Shown: positions 1-8,525 of the stretch, piece by piece
Numbering within the stretch: the first letter of the stretch is position 1
Layout of the letters: the number at the start of each line of letters is the position of its first letter
From: Brachyspira murdochii DSM 12563
GTDB lineage: Bacteria > Spirochaetota > Brachyspiria > Brachyspirales > Brachyspiraceae
DNA length: 64,000 bases
Assembly (NCBI RefSeq): GCF_000092845.1
Contig: NC_014150.1
Location: 1,116,001-1,180,000, forward strand
Direction: 5' to 3'
The notes under the pieces: generated by a model
Told to the model about the DNA's origin: nothing
Databases searched by the model: none
Seen by the model: only the letters and a program-made list of their open reading frames with translations
Program-made: the position numbers and the translations under genes

Positions 1-1741
1 TATGAATGAAGGACACAGTGCTTTTCTTTCTTTAGAGAGAATAAGACAGTTAATGGAAAATAATCATTTAGATAAAAATACAGCAAGAGAAGTTGTATAT
101 AGTTCAAATATATTTACAACTCATACTCCTGTGCCTGCTGGTAATGATATATTCCCTATAGATATGGTTCAGAAATATTTTTATGAATATGTTAAGCATA
201 TAGATATGAGTATGGACGAGTTTATAAGACTAGGAAGAATTAATCCAGATGATCAAAAAGAAAGTTTCTGTATGACTGTTCTTGCTCTTAATTTGTCAGC
301 TGAAAATAACGGAGTAAGCGAGCTTCATGGACATGTATCCAGAGCTATGTGGAAAGATATATGGAAAGGTGTTCCTGTTAATGAACTTCCTATAGATTCT
401 ATTACTAACGGAATTCACACTTTAAGCTGGATATCTTTTGATATGCAGAACTTACTTGACAGATATTTAGGTCCTCGTTGGAGAACTAAACCTTTAGAAT
501 ATGAAATTTGGGAGAGAGTTCAAAAAATACCTGATGCAGAACTCTGGAGAACTCATGAAAGAAGAAAAGAAAGACTTATTGATTTCTGCCGTGAAAGATT
601 AAAGGCTCAAATTACAAACAGAGGATTTACAAAAAAAGAAATAGAACATGCTGAACAGATACTTTCTCCTGAAGCCTTAACAATAGGCTTTGCAAGAAGA
701 TTTGCTACATATAAAAGAGGTACTTTGCTTTTCAAAGATTTGGAAAGATTAAAAAAGATAATTAATAATTCTGAAAGACCAGTACAAATAATATTTGCAG
801 GTAAAGCTCACCCGCATGATAATGGCGGTAAAGAATTGATAAGAAATATTGCCGAGATTTGCAGAAGAGAAGATTTCAGAGATCATATAGTATTTTTAGA
901 AGACTATGATATAAATGTAGCCAGATATATGGTTCAGGGTGTAGATGTATGGCTTAACAACCCTAGAAGACCTTTAGAAGCAAGCGGTACAAGCGGCATG
1001 AAAGTTCCGCCAAACGGAGGATTAAACTTCAGTGTATTAGACGGCTGGTGGGACGAGGCTTATGACGGACAAAACGGATGGGCTATTGGCAACAGAGAAG
1101 AGTATACTGACTTGGAATATCAAGATGAGGTTGAAAGTAAAGCTCTCTATAATGTATTAGAAAATGAAATTATACCTCTATTCTATGAAAGAGGAAGAGA
1201 TGATATACCTAGACAATGGGTTGCTGCTATGAAATGGAGTATGCAGACTGTTTGTCCGGTATTTTCTACTAATAGAATGGTTGCCGATTACTTCCATAAG
1301 TTCTACAACAATGCAAGCAAAAGATATCTTAATATGACTGAAAATGAATTTGCTAAAGCTAAAGATTTGAAAACTTGGAAGCAGGATATATTCTCTAAAT
1401 GGTCTAAAGTATCATTTGAAAATACTATATCTGAAATGCCTTCAAGAAACTTAAAAGTAGGAAGCAAATTTGAAGTAAAAACTATAGTTAATTTGGGCGA
1501 TATAGCTCCGGATTCTGTAAGAGTAGAACTTTACTATGGTAAATTAAGCATGAAAGAAGATATATTAGATCCAGTTACAGTTGAGATGAAGCATTCTGCT
1601 GATTTAGGAAACGGAAGACATTCATTCTCTGGAACTTTGGAATGCATAAACAGCGGTCAAAGCGGTTATGCTATAAGAATGTATCCATATCATAAAGATT
1701 TGAGCTACAAATTTGATATGAAGCTAATTATATGGGGTTAA
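1..1741 (+). CDS. glgP: Alpha-glucan (glycogen/maltodextrin) phosphorylase, C-terminal part
   Basis: GT35-family phosphorylase that releases glucose 1-phosphate from alpha-1,4-glucans in the cytoplasm. The gene enters from the left edge. The ATG at base 2 lies inside the conserved MNEGHSAF motif, so it is internal; relatives of this type (TIGR02094) are about 850 residues, so roughly a third is missing. Seen in the fragment: FTTHTPVPAGND, the helix-rich C-terminal lobe, and the cofactor motif EASGTSGMK, whose lysine (residue 334 of the fragment) is the expected pyridoxal-phosphate attachment site. The following VPPNGGLNFSVLDGWWDE is typical of the short, unregulated branch rather than the allosteric glycogen phosphorylases. 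The gene ends just before a strong terminator, so it closes its transcription unit. The family is certain; whether glycogen or maltodextrin is the main substrate cannot be told. Confidence 0.93.
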   Translation, partial: MNEGHSAFLSLERIRQLMENNHLDKNTAREVVYSSNIFTTHTPVPAGNDIFPIDMVQKYFYEYVKHIDMSMDEFIRLGRINPDDQKESFCMTVLALNLSAENNGVSELHGHVSRAMWKDIWKGVPVNELPIDSITNGIHTLSWISFDMQNLLDRYLGPRWRTKPLEYEIWERVQKIPDAELWRTHERRKERLIDFCRERLKAQITNRGFTKKEIEHAEQILSPEALTIGFARRFATYKRGTLLFKDLERLKKIINNSERPVQIIFAGKAHPHDNGGKELIRNIAEICRREDFRDHIVFLEDYDINVARYMVQGVDVWLNNPRRPLEASGTSGMKVPPNGGLNFSVLDGWWDEAYDGQNGWAIGNREEYTDLEYQDEVESKALYNVLENEIIPLFYERGRDDIPRQWVAAMKWSMQTVCPVFSTNRMVADYFHKFYNNASKRYLNMTENEFAKAKDLKTWKQDIFSKWSKVSFENTISEMPSRNLKVGSKFEVKTIVNLGDIAPDSVRVELYYGKLSMKEDILDPVTVEMKHSADLGNGRHSFSGTLECINSGQSGYAIRMYPYHKDLSYKFDMKLIIWG

Positions 1742-1768
1742 TACTCAAAGGGTAACTTATATAAAATT

Positions 1769-1799
1769 GGGCTTAGACTTGAAAGTTTAAGCCCTTTTT
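1769..1799 (+). terminator. Rho-independent terminator after the phosphorylase gene
   Basis: A 26-base hairpin (GGGCTTAGACTT paired with AAGTTTAAGCCC, one G-T pair) is followed directly by five T residues. It lies 28 bases after the stop codon. Confidence 0.9.
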
Positions 1800-1847
1800 A
1801 TTATTAATTAATAAAAATACAATAAATAAAATATTTAGGAATATGTT

Positions 1848-2546
1848 ATGATAGCTGTTTTTGTGAATATGATAGCTGTATTAATAGGCTCTCTTGTAGG
1901 ACTTGTATTTAAAAATAAACTCTCTAAAAAATATGAATCTCCTGTATTCATAGCTGCAGGTATAATATCGCTTACTATAGGTATAAGTATGGCAATAACT
2001 ACAAAGCATATATTAATATTTGCAATATCAATAATGCTTGGAGGAATTACGGGTACATTTTTGAAAATAGAGGAAAAGATTGAACATTTCGGAGAGTTTT
2101 TAAAAAATAAATTCACACTCAAAGAAAATTCAGGCAATTTTGCTTTGGGATTTTTAACTTCATCAATACTTTTCTGTTCCGGTTCTATGTCAATATTGGG
2201 ATCATTTCAGGCAGGAACTCAGGGGGTATATGACTTGATATTTACCAAAAGTGTCATAGATGGATTTGTTGCTATATTTATGTCTACTGTTTACGGAGTT
2301 GGGGTAACATTTTCTGTCATAAGTATTTTTATTTATCAAGGTATTTTAACCATACTTTCTTCATTTTTAGAGCCTTATGTATCTGAAACTATGCTTATAG
2401 AAGTTTCTGCAGTAGGAGGTGCTACTGTTATGATGATAGGAATAAACTTACTAAAAATGGCTAAAATAAAAACAGGAGATTTTCTTCCAGCTTTAGTTTT
2501 TGCTGTGTTATTGGTTTTGCTCATACCGTATGTGAATTTTTTATAA
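1848..2546 (+). CDS. DUF554 family membrane protein
   Basis: A 232-residue polytopic inner-membrane protein of the DUF554 (YdfK/YqgA) family. It opens with a hydrophobic helix followed by the typical GSLVGLVFKNKLSKK loop, then has about six further membrane segments; the patterns SMSILGSFQAG and GGATVMMIGINLL match the conserved parts of the family. The length is normal for the family. No biochemical function is established. It follows the terminator of the phosphorylase gene, so it has its own transcription start, and it faces the ankyrin gene tail to tail. Confidence 0.85.
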   Translation: MIAVFVNMIAVLIGSLVGLVFKNKLSKKYESPVFIAAGIISLTIGISMAITTKHILIFAISIMLGGITGTFLKIEEKIEHFGEFLKNKFTLKENSGNFALGFLTSSILFCSGSMSILGSFQAGTQGVYDLIFTKSVIDGFVAIFMSTVYGVGVTFSVISIFIYQGILTILSSFLEPYVSETMLIEVSAVGGATVMMIGINLLKMAKIKTGDFLPALVFAVLLVLLIPYVNFL

Positions 2547-2586
2547 AAAGCAACAAACTTAATAATTTTATACTATATAATTAAAA

Positions 2587-3663
2587 CTATTTTGAATATT
2601 CATCAAAAAGTTTAATTATATCTTCTCTATTATTTTTTGCTGCAAGTCTGTATGCTGTATTTCCATAGCTGTTTCTATCTTTAGGATTAGCACCAGCTTT
2701 TAAAAGTTCTTCTATTACATTAATAGGTGTTCCTATAGTCCTGTATACTTTTTTATTTAAACTATGATCTTCAACTGGAGATTCATATTCATACATTACA
2801 GCACGTATTAATACAGTATTTCCATTTCTATCGCGGGCATTAACATCAGCACCAAGCTCTATAACTTTTTTAATCAAATCAAAATCTAATTGTCTTTTTT
2901 CTATCAGGTACATAAGCAAAGTTTTACCATCGCCCATATTAAAAGAGTTTACATCAGCACCTAAATCTATATATTCATTAAAAATTTCTTTAGAATAACT
3001 GCCGTCAAAATTTGCAGATACCATTGCAGCATTATATATAATAGCTTCATTTAAGTTTGTAGCACCTGCATTTACTAATTCTCTTATTATATCAATATTT
3101 GATGCAGCAGTTAATGGAGATTTTTTTTCAGCACCCTCATAATTTCTATACGCCTCTATATAAGCTCTTGTATTAACATTAGCACCTCTATCTATTAAAT
3201 ATTCAACTACTTCTAAATTATCACCTTCACAGGCAGAAACTAAAGCAGGATTAATATCTTTAGCACCAAGTTTAATAAGCTCTTCTACTATATCTAATTT
3301 TCCGCCAAGTGCCGCATATGATAATGCAATATTATAATTACTAGCACCCGCTTTCATCATTTGTTTAGCAATATCCCAATAACCTTCTGCACATGCTATA
3401 TAAAAAGAAAAATCAAAATCCTTAGCACCAAAATCAAGAAGTTCATTAACTACGTCTATATTACCAAGCTGAGCAGCATACATTAAAGGACTCATACCAT
3501 ATTTTATATTGTATAAATCTAAATTTTCTCCGTCTCTTAATAAAATTTTTATTCTCTCTAAATTATTATCTCTTATAGAGTCCATAAGCTCATCATTTTG
3601 AGCAGAGAATAAAGATACATTAAAAAATATTATCAAAAACAAAAAAATAATTATATTTTTCAT
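2587..3663 (-). CDS. Secreted ankyrin-repeat protein
   Basis: About 358 residues. I start it at the second ATG of a tandem pair (3663), because the product then begins MKNIIIFLFLIIFF, a clean signal peptide cleaved near LFSAQ; the longer reading frame (to 3696) would put a non-signal stretch in front. The mature part is a run of about nine ankyrin repeats recognisable by GADVN and LLxAGA signatures (for example LIDRGANVN, LGADVNARDRNGNTVLIRA, LLKAGANPKDRNSYGNTAY). It is probably periplasmic and binds a protein partner. Ankyrin proteins are numerous in Brachyspira; the partner is unknown. It stands alone between divergent and convergent neighbours. Confidence 0.85.
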   Translation of the reverse strand: MKNIIIFLFLIIFFNVSLFSAQNDELMDSIRDNNLERIKILLRDGENLDLYNIKYGMSPLMYAAQLGNIDVVNELLDFGAKDFDFSFYIACAEGYWDIAKQMMKAGASNYNIALSYAALGGKLDIVEELIKLGAKDINPALVSACEGDNLEVVEYLIDRGANVNTRAYIEAYRNYEGAEKKSPLTAASNIDIIRELVNAGATNLNEAIIYNAAMVSANFDGSYSKEIFNEYIDLGADVNSFNMGDGKTLLMYLIEKRQLDFDLIKKVIELGADVNARDRNGNTVLIRAVMYEYESPVEDHSLNKKVYRTIGTPINVIEELLKAGANPKDRNSYGNTAYRLAAKNNREDIIKLFDEYSK

Positions 3664-3874
3664 CATAAAAACCCAAGCTGTAAAATACCATTTCAATTAT
3701 CGGAAATAAAAAAACTATTCTTACTAAATAAAAATTTACTAAAAAACAAATAAAAATCAATAATTAGTAAACATAACACAGTAATAATTTTAAATCTGTA
3801 TTGATATTTATTCTTATAAGTTTATAATTACTAATATAGGGGTAGAATTAATAATATTTAAGAGGTATAAAATT

Positions 3875-4294
3875 ATGGAAATAAGTATACGTAATAATGC
3901 TCCTTATATAAATAATAATATAAGAAATAATAATATAGCTAATATTATTCAAGAAGCAAGAGAAAAAACTCCGATTAGTGAAGTAGGCGTATGCAAAACT
4001 TGTGCCTCAAGAACCTATCAGGACGGTTCTAATGATATAGGAGTATCTTTCAAAACTCCGACGAGAATAGACCCTTCAAGTGCCCCTTCACTTGTAGCTT
4101 CACATGAGCAGGAACATGTTGCAAATAATCAGAGATCAGCGGAAAAAAACGGCGGAGAGGTAATTTTTCAGAATGTAACATTAACTACTAATATATGCCC
4201 AGAATGCAAAAGAGTTTATATATCAGGCGGAGTTACAAAGTCAGCAATAGCAAGCTCTTCAAGCAAGGGCAATAATGTAGATACATATGCTTAA
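3875..4294 (+). CDS. Small HEQEH zinc-type protein (putative minimal metalloprotease)
   Basis: 139 residues, no signal peptide. The N-terminal 25 residues are Asn/Ile-rich and probably disordered. The rest carries two CxxC pairs (C40-C43 as CKTC, C108-C111 as CPEC) flanking HEQEHV at residues 77-82. HEQEH fits the zincin pattern HExxH, where two His bind zinc and Glu activates water. The Cys pairs could form a separate structural zinc site. The arrangement recalls SprA-like putative metalloproteases, but I do not recognise a characterised relative, and the protein is small for an active peptidase. Its Shine-Dalgarno is AAGAGGT. It has no operon partners: an intergenic gap precedes it and tspO follows after about 100 bases. 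Confidence 0.7.
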   Translation: MEISIRNNAPYINNNIRNNNIANIIQEAREKTPISEVGVCKTCASRTYQDGSNDIGVSFKTPTRIDPSSAPSLVASHEQEHVANNQRSAEKNGGEVIFQNVTLTTNICPECKRVYISGGVTKSAIASSSSKGNNVDTYA

Positions 4295-4397
4295 AAAATT
4301 TAAAAAGTTCTGTTTTTTGTTAAAACTTCAAACTATATAATGATTACTATTTTTACAATTAATATATAATTTTATCATAAAGTTTTGAGGTGCTGAA

Positions 4398-4865
4398 ATG
4401 AATAAAAAATTTATTATCACATTAATAATTTCTATAGCTGTATGCTTATCTATTGGTGCTTTAGGAGGACTCAGTGTAAAAGCTGATAACTTTGTATGGT
4501 ATAACTCTTTAAATAGATCCCCATTAAATCCTCCAAATATACTATTTCCTATAGCTTGGGGTATTCTTTACATACTGCTTGCTGTATCTATTACCCTTGT
4601 AATAAATAAAAAACCTGTAAACAAGCAGGCCGTTATAATATTTATAATTCAGTTATTATTAAATTCTTTTTGGACTTTCATTTTCTTCGGATTAAAACAG
4701 CCTTTATTTGGTCTTATAGAAATAATAATATTAGATATAATGATAATAATAAATATAATTAAATTTAAACCCATTTCAAAAGCAGCTTCTATTTTACTTA
4801 TTCCATATTTGGCATGGTGTTTGTTTGCAAGCTATTTAACACTCTATGTAGTAATGTTTAATTAA
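4398..4865 (+). CDS. tspO: TspO/MBR family tryptophan-rich sensory protein
   Basis: 155 residues with five predicted membrane helices, the standard size and topology of TspO, the bacterial homologue of the mitochondrial translocator protein that binds porphyrins. Family hallmarks are present: WYNSLNRSPLNPPNILFPIAWGILY in the first loop and second helix (written here only as landmarks: SPLNPP then PIAWGILY), and NSFWTFIFFGL in helix three. The Shine-Dalgarno GAGGTG is five bases before the ATG. Physiological ligand in spirochaetes is not known. Confidence 0.92.
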   Translation: MNKKFIITLIISIAVCLSIGALGGLSVKADNFVWYNSLNRSPLNPPNILFPIAWGILYILLAVSITLVINKKPVNKQAVIIFIIQLLLNSFWTFIFFGLKQPLFGLIEIIILDIMIIINIIKFKPISKAASILLIPYLAWCLFASYLTLYVVMFN

Positions 4866-4950
4866 AAAAATTATTATACAAGTTTCATTGATTTTTTCTT
4901 TTTTAAATATAAAATATTTGCCATATAAAAAATTTGGAGTATGTACTAAA

Positions 4951-7176
4951 ATGAGAGAGATAATAAATTTTAATACCAATTGGCAATTTTTTAAAGAATG
5001 GAATGATGCTATAAAAACAGAAAAACTAAATGCTGAAAGTGTAACACTGCCTCATACAGTTTCAGAAATACCATTACACTATTTTGATGAATCAGATACT
5101 TGGCTTATTACTGGATATCAAAATATATTTAATTATGATAAAGCCAAATTTCAAAATAAAAGAATATTAATTAATTTTGAAGGGGCAATGGCTGCCGCTG
5201 AAGTATTTGTTAATAACAAAAGTTTTTCAGAGCATAAAGGCGGATATTTACCTTTTGTACATGATATAACAGATGCATTAAAAGAAGGGGAAAATATAAT
5301 AGCTGTAAAATTAGACAGTTTAGAAAGAGATGATATACCTCCTTTTGGAAATGAAATAGATTACCTATGCTATGGCGGTATATATAGAGAAGTTCAGATA
5401 ATAATAGTTGATGATATTTCTATAGAAAATATTATGATAACTGGTCTTGGCAATCAAAATATAACTGGAAAAATAAGAATAAGAAACAGCAAAAAAACAA
5501 ATTCAAAAGAAACTGTCTCTATTAATCTTTATAATAGAGAATATCATATATGCGAAATAAAAAAAGATATTCAACTACAAAATAATGAACTATTTACAGA
5601 CATTGAGATTGATGAACATATAGATTCCGACAGAATAGAGCTTTGGACTATTAATAATCCTAGACTTTATAAATTGGAAGTTTCACTTTCTAATGAAGAC
5701 AGCACTTCTGTAAGAATAGGCTTCAGAGATGTTAAGTTCACAGAAGATGGTTTCTATTTAAACGGAGAAAAAATAAAATTAAGAGGTTTAAATAGACATC
5801 AGAGTTTCCCTTATGTCGGTTATGCTATGCCGGAAAGAATACAGAAAAAAGATGCGGATATATTAAAATTTGATATGGGACTTAATATTGTACGTTCTTC
5901 GCATTATCCTGCTTCAAGACACTTTTTAGACAGATGCGATGAAATAGGATTAATGGTTTTTGAAGAAATACCGGGCTGGCAGCATATAGGCGATAAAGAA
6001 TGGCAGAAAGTTTCTATAGAAAATGTAAAAGATATGATAGAAAGAGATTTTCATCATGCTTCTATAATAATTTGGGGAGTAAGAATAAATGAAAGTCAGG
6101 ACAATCATAATTTCTACAAAGAAACAAATGAAATGGCTCATAAACTTGATAAAACAAGACAAACAGGCGGAGTAAGATATATAGTAGGAAGTGAGCTTTT
6201 AGAAGACGTATATACAGTTAATGATTTCAATTATGACGGCAAAGCTGACCCTATAAGAGCACAAAAATGCATAACAAAATTAGATAAAAATGTTCCTTAC
6301 ATGATAACAGAGTATAACGGACATATGTTCCCTACAAAAATGCAGGACTGCGAAGAGAGAACTATAGAACATACTAAAAGACATTATGAAATTATTAATG
6401 CTGTTGCAATAGATAAATATTTAGCAGGTTCCACAGGCTGGTGTGCCTTTGATTATCATACGCATTATAACTTTGGTTCAGGAGATAGAATATGTTATCA
6501 TGGTGTTTATGATATGTTTAGAAATCCTAAATTGGCAGCAAGTGCTTATTCATCACAAATGTGCAAAGACTACAAAATAGTATTAGAACCTATAACAATA
6601 TATGCAAGAGGGGAAAGAGCTATAGGAGGAGTTTCTCCTTTAATGATTTCTACAAACTGCGACTATATAGAAATATATCATGAAAATGATTTGATAGTAA
6701 AAGAATATCCAGCAGCAGGAAAATATCAAGGATTAAAACATGCTCCTGTAATTGTAAATATGGCTGTTAATATACCGGGTGTAAGCGATATGGACTGGGC
6801 AGATATAAAAATTGTTGGATATATAGATTCAAAACCTGTTATAGAAAAAAGCTATTTAAAAAATCCTACTTTCAAAGAACTTGAAGTAAAAGCTGATGAT
6901 TATGAAATTAATTCTATAAGTGAAGGTTCATCTTGGGACTCGACTAGAATTACTGTAAAAGCAGTTGATGCTTTAGGAAATAGACTTCCATATATTAATG
7001 AAGCTGTAAAAATAAAGGTTGAAGGCGAAGGCGAACTTATAGGAAATGACAACCCAGTACTAGAAGGCGGTTATTATTCTTTCTGGGTTAAATCTAACAG
7101 CAAAAAGGGAGAAATAAAAATTAATGTATCAAATAAAAGAGTTGAAACAAAAACTATATCAATAAAAGTAAATTAA
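4951..7176 (+). CDS. Glycoside hydrolase family 2 protein (beta-galactosidase/beta-glucuronidase type)
   Basis: 741 residues, no signal peptide, so cytoplasmic. I start at the ATG at 4951, where GGAG lies 11 bases upstream and the product begins MREIINFNTNWQF as GH2 enzymes do; the ORF extends further 5' without support. Domain order: sugar-binding jelly-roll (about 1-165), immunoglobulin-like domain (about 165-270), TIM barrel (about 270-560), then C-terminal beta domains. The catalytic acid/base is Glu381 in WGVRINES and the nucleophile Glu454 in ITEYNGHMFP. The NGHMFPT signature places it among bacterial GH2 enzymes annotated as beta-galactosidases, but substrate cannot be fixed from sequence. 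A terminator follows 32 bases after the stop. Confidence 0.88.
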   Translation: MREIINFNTNWQFFKEWNDAIKTEKLNAESVTLPHTVSEIPLHYFDESDTWLITGYQNIFNYDKAKFQNKRILINFEGAMAAAEVFVNNKSFSEHKGGYLPFVHDITDALKEGENIIAVKLDSLERDDIPPFGNEIDYLCYGGIYREVQIIIVDDISIENIMITGLGNQNITGKIRIRNSKKTNSKETVSINLYNREYHICEIKKDIQLQNNELFTDIEIDEHIDSDRIELWTINNPRLYKLEVSLSNEDSTSVRIGFRDVKFTEDGFYLNGEKIKLRGLNRHQSFPYVGYAMPERIQKKDADILKFDMGLNIVRSSHYPASRHFLDRCDEIGLMVFEEIPGWQHIGDKEWQKVSIENVKDMIERDFHHASIIIWGVRINESQDNHNFYKETNEMAHKLDKTRQTGGVRYIVGSELLEDVYTVNDFNYDGKADPIRAQKCITKLDKNVPYMITEYNGHMFPTKMQDCEERTIEHTKRHYEIINAVAIDKYLAGSTGWCAFDYHTHYNFGSGDRICYHGVYDMFRNPKLAASAYSSQMCKDYKIVLEPITIYARGERAIGGVSPLMISTNCDYIEIYHENDLIVKEYPAAGKYQGLKHAPVIVNMAVNIPGVSDMDWADIKIVGYIDSKPVIEKSYLKNPTFKELEVKADDYEINSISEGSSWDSTRITVKAVDALGNRLPYINEAVKIKVEGEGELIGNDNPVLEGGYYSFWVKSNSKKGEIKINVSNKRVETKTISIKVN

Positions 7177-7207
7177 TAAATTTAAAAAGTATTTATTAAA
7201 ATTATTA

Positions 7208-7241
7208 AAGGGCTTGGAATATTATTTTCAAGTCCTTTTTT
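7208..7241 (+). terminator. Rho-independent terminator after the GH2 gene
   Basis: The 10-bp arms AAGGGCTTGG and TCAAGTCCTT (two G-T pairs) around a 10-base loop run into a T tract. Confidence 0.85.
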
Positions 7242-7569
7242 AATAATAAAAAAAATTATATACTGAAATGATTTTAGAGGTGCTGCAATTTTTAGTTAAT
7301 ATTAAAAATATACTAATAGTGATCTTCATATATTATTTTTTGTATTAAAATTATAAATACTATTTTAAATTATTATGGAACAATACAAATATATGTATAT
7401 ACAAAACTGAAATAATCCGTAAAAGTATCAATGTTAATAAATTTGGTTTTAAGTCTAAATTTTATATTTTTAGTATTCAAAAATTAATATTCTTTTAATA
7501 AACAATACTTGTTTTATTTTAAATATATTGTTTAATATAAATAAAAATTATATAAAAGCAGGTAAAGTC
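7242..7569 (+). promoter_or_regulatory. AT-rich leader of the MarR gene with a candidate operator
   Basis: This 328-base gap has no ORF. It holds AAACAA-TAC-TTGTTT at 7500-7514, a perfect 6-3-6 inverted repeat. The outer part is repeated as TATTGTTT at 7526-7533. Palindromes of this kind are usual MarR-family operators, and its position 55 bases before the regulator suggests autoregulation. No convincing -35/-10 pair could be singled out in the AT-rich background. Confidence 0.4.
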
Positions 7570-8010
7570 ATGAAAAATGAAGAGCTAAAAAAATGCATGG
7601 AAGTGATGTATAATTTTTGGTACACTTCCAACAGATTTTATTATTTATGGGCTAAACAATACGGTATAACAGATTCAACTTTATTTACTTTACTTATTAT
7701 TTATAACAGTAAAGAATGCTCCCAAACTTCCATCACAGAAAAATTATCATTGCCTAAACAGACTATTTGTTCTATATTAGACAATCTTGAAAAAAAAGGA
7801 TACATAAAGAAAAAAATTAATACAGAAGATAAAAGAAATAAAATTATCACTCTGACAAAAAAAGGAATAACTTTTGCCGAACCTATATTAAAAGATTTAG
7901 AAAAAATGGATATAAAAATGCTGAAATGCCTGTCAGCTGAAGAGATAAAAAAATATATAGAACCTCAGAAAAAACTTATTGAGTTTATGGAAAATTATTT
8001 TAACGATTAA
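7570..8010 (+). CDS. MarR family transcriptional regulator
   Basis: 146 residues from the ATG at 7570; the ORF opens 14 codons earlier but without a ribosome site. It is a winged-helix DNA-binding protein: the recognition region reads CSQTSITEKLSLPKQTICSILDNLEKKGYIKK, followed by the wing NTEDKRNKIITLTKKG, and both ends form the helical dimer interface. MarR proteins usually repress neighbouring genes and release DNA on binding a small phenolic or similar ligand. The AAACAA/TTGTTT palindrome just upstream is a plausible site. The YkgJ-family gene begins 66 bases downstream in the same direction and could be a target. Confidence 0.88.
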   Translation: MKNEELKKCMEVMYNFWYTSNRFYYLWAKQYGITDSTLFTLLIIYNSKECSQTSITEKLSLPKQTICSILDNLEKKGYIKKKINTEDKRNKIITLTKKGITFAEPILKDLEKMDIKMLKCLSAEEIKKYIEPQKKLIEFMENYFND

Positions 8011-8076
8011 TATATTGAATTTTAATCAATTATTATTATAATATTTATACTATATTTACAAAGGGGTGATTTTATT

Positions 8077-8517
8077 TTGAAAGTAATACCTTCAGACAGT
8101 CTTTTAAAAAACAGACAGGAAAAAGTTAGTGAAAAACTATGTGCAGACTGCAACTCATTATGCTGTCATGACCTTGTTATGGAAATATCTAAACCTAAAA
8201 ATGAAAGCGAACTTAATACATTAAAATGGTATTTGCATTTTAGGCACTCTTTTATTTTTATATACGAAAATACTTGGTATCATATGATAAGAAGTGAGTG
8301 CAGATATTTAGATAAAAAAACATATCTTTGCAAAAACTATGAAAATAGAAATGAAATCTGTTCTAAACATAGTCCGCCTAAATGCGAAAGATATGAAGAG
8401 TGGTATGATGTGATTTTTGATGATCAATATGAATTAGAAAAATACGTATATGAAAATAAAATTATTAAAAAGAAAATAAGCAGCACAAAGAAGAAATCTG
8501 CTAAAAAAACTAAATAA
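8077..8517 (+). CDS. YkgJ family cysteine-cluster protein
   Basis: 146 residues, starting at TTG, which is supported by a strong Shine-Dalgarno (AAGGGGTGAT, seven bases upstream). The cysteine set is intact: CADCNSLCC near residue 22, then single Cys in SECRYL, YLCKNY, EICSKH and PPKCERY. This matches the YkgJ/UPF0153 pattern, thought to bind a zinc or iron-sulfur site. The C-terminus is a Lys/Ser-rich basic tail (KKKISSTKKKSAKKTK). It ends eight bases before the radical-SAM-like gene, so the two are almost certainly co-transcribed. Confidence 0.8.
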   Translation: MKVIPSDSLLKNRQEKVSEKLCADCNSLCCHDLVMEISKPKNESELNTLKWYLHFRHSFIFIYENTWYHMIRSECRYLDKKTYLCKNYENRNEICSKHSPPKCERYEEWYDVIFDDQYELEKYVYENKIIKKKISSTKKKSAKKTK

Positions 8518-8525
8518 CTATTTTT

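Noticed and set aside
2..4. ATG at base 2 as the true start of the phosphorylase
   Set aside because: It lies within the conserved MNEGHSAF segment and would remove about a third of the enzyme, so it is internal.
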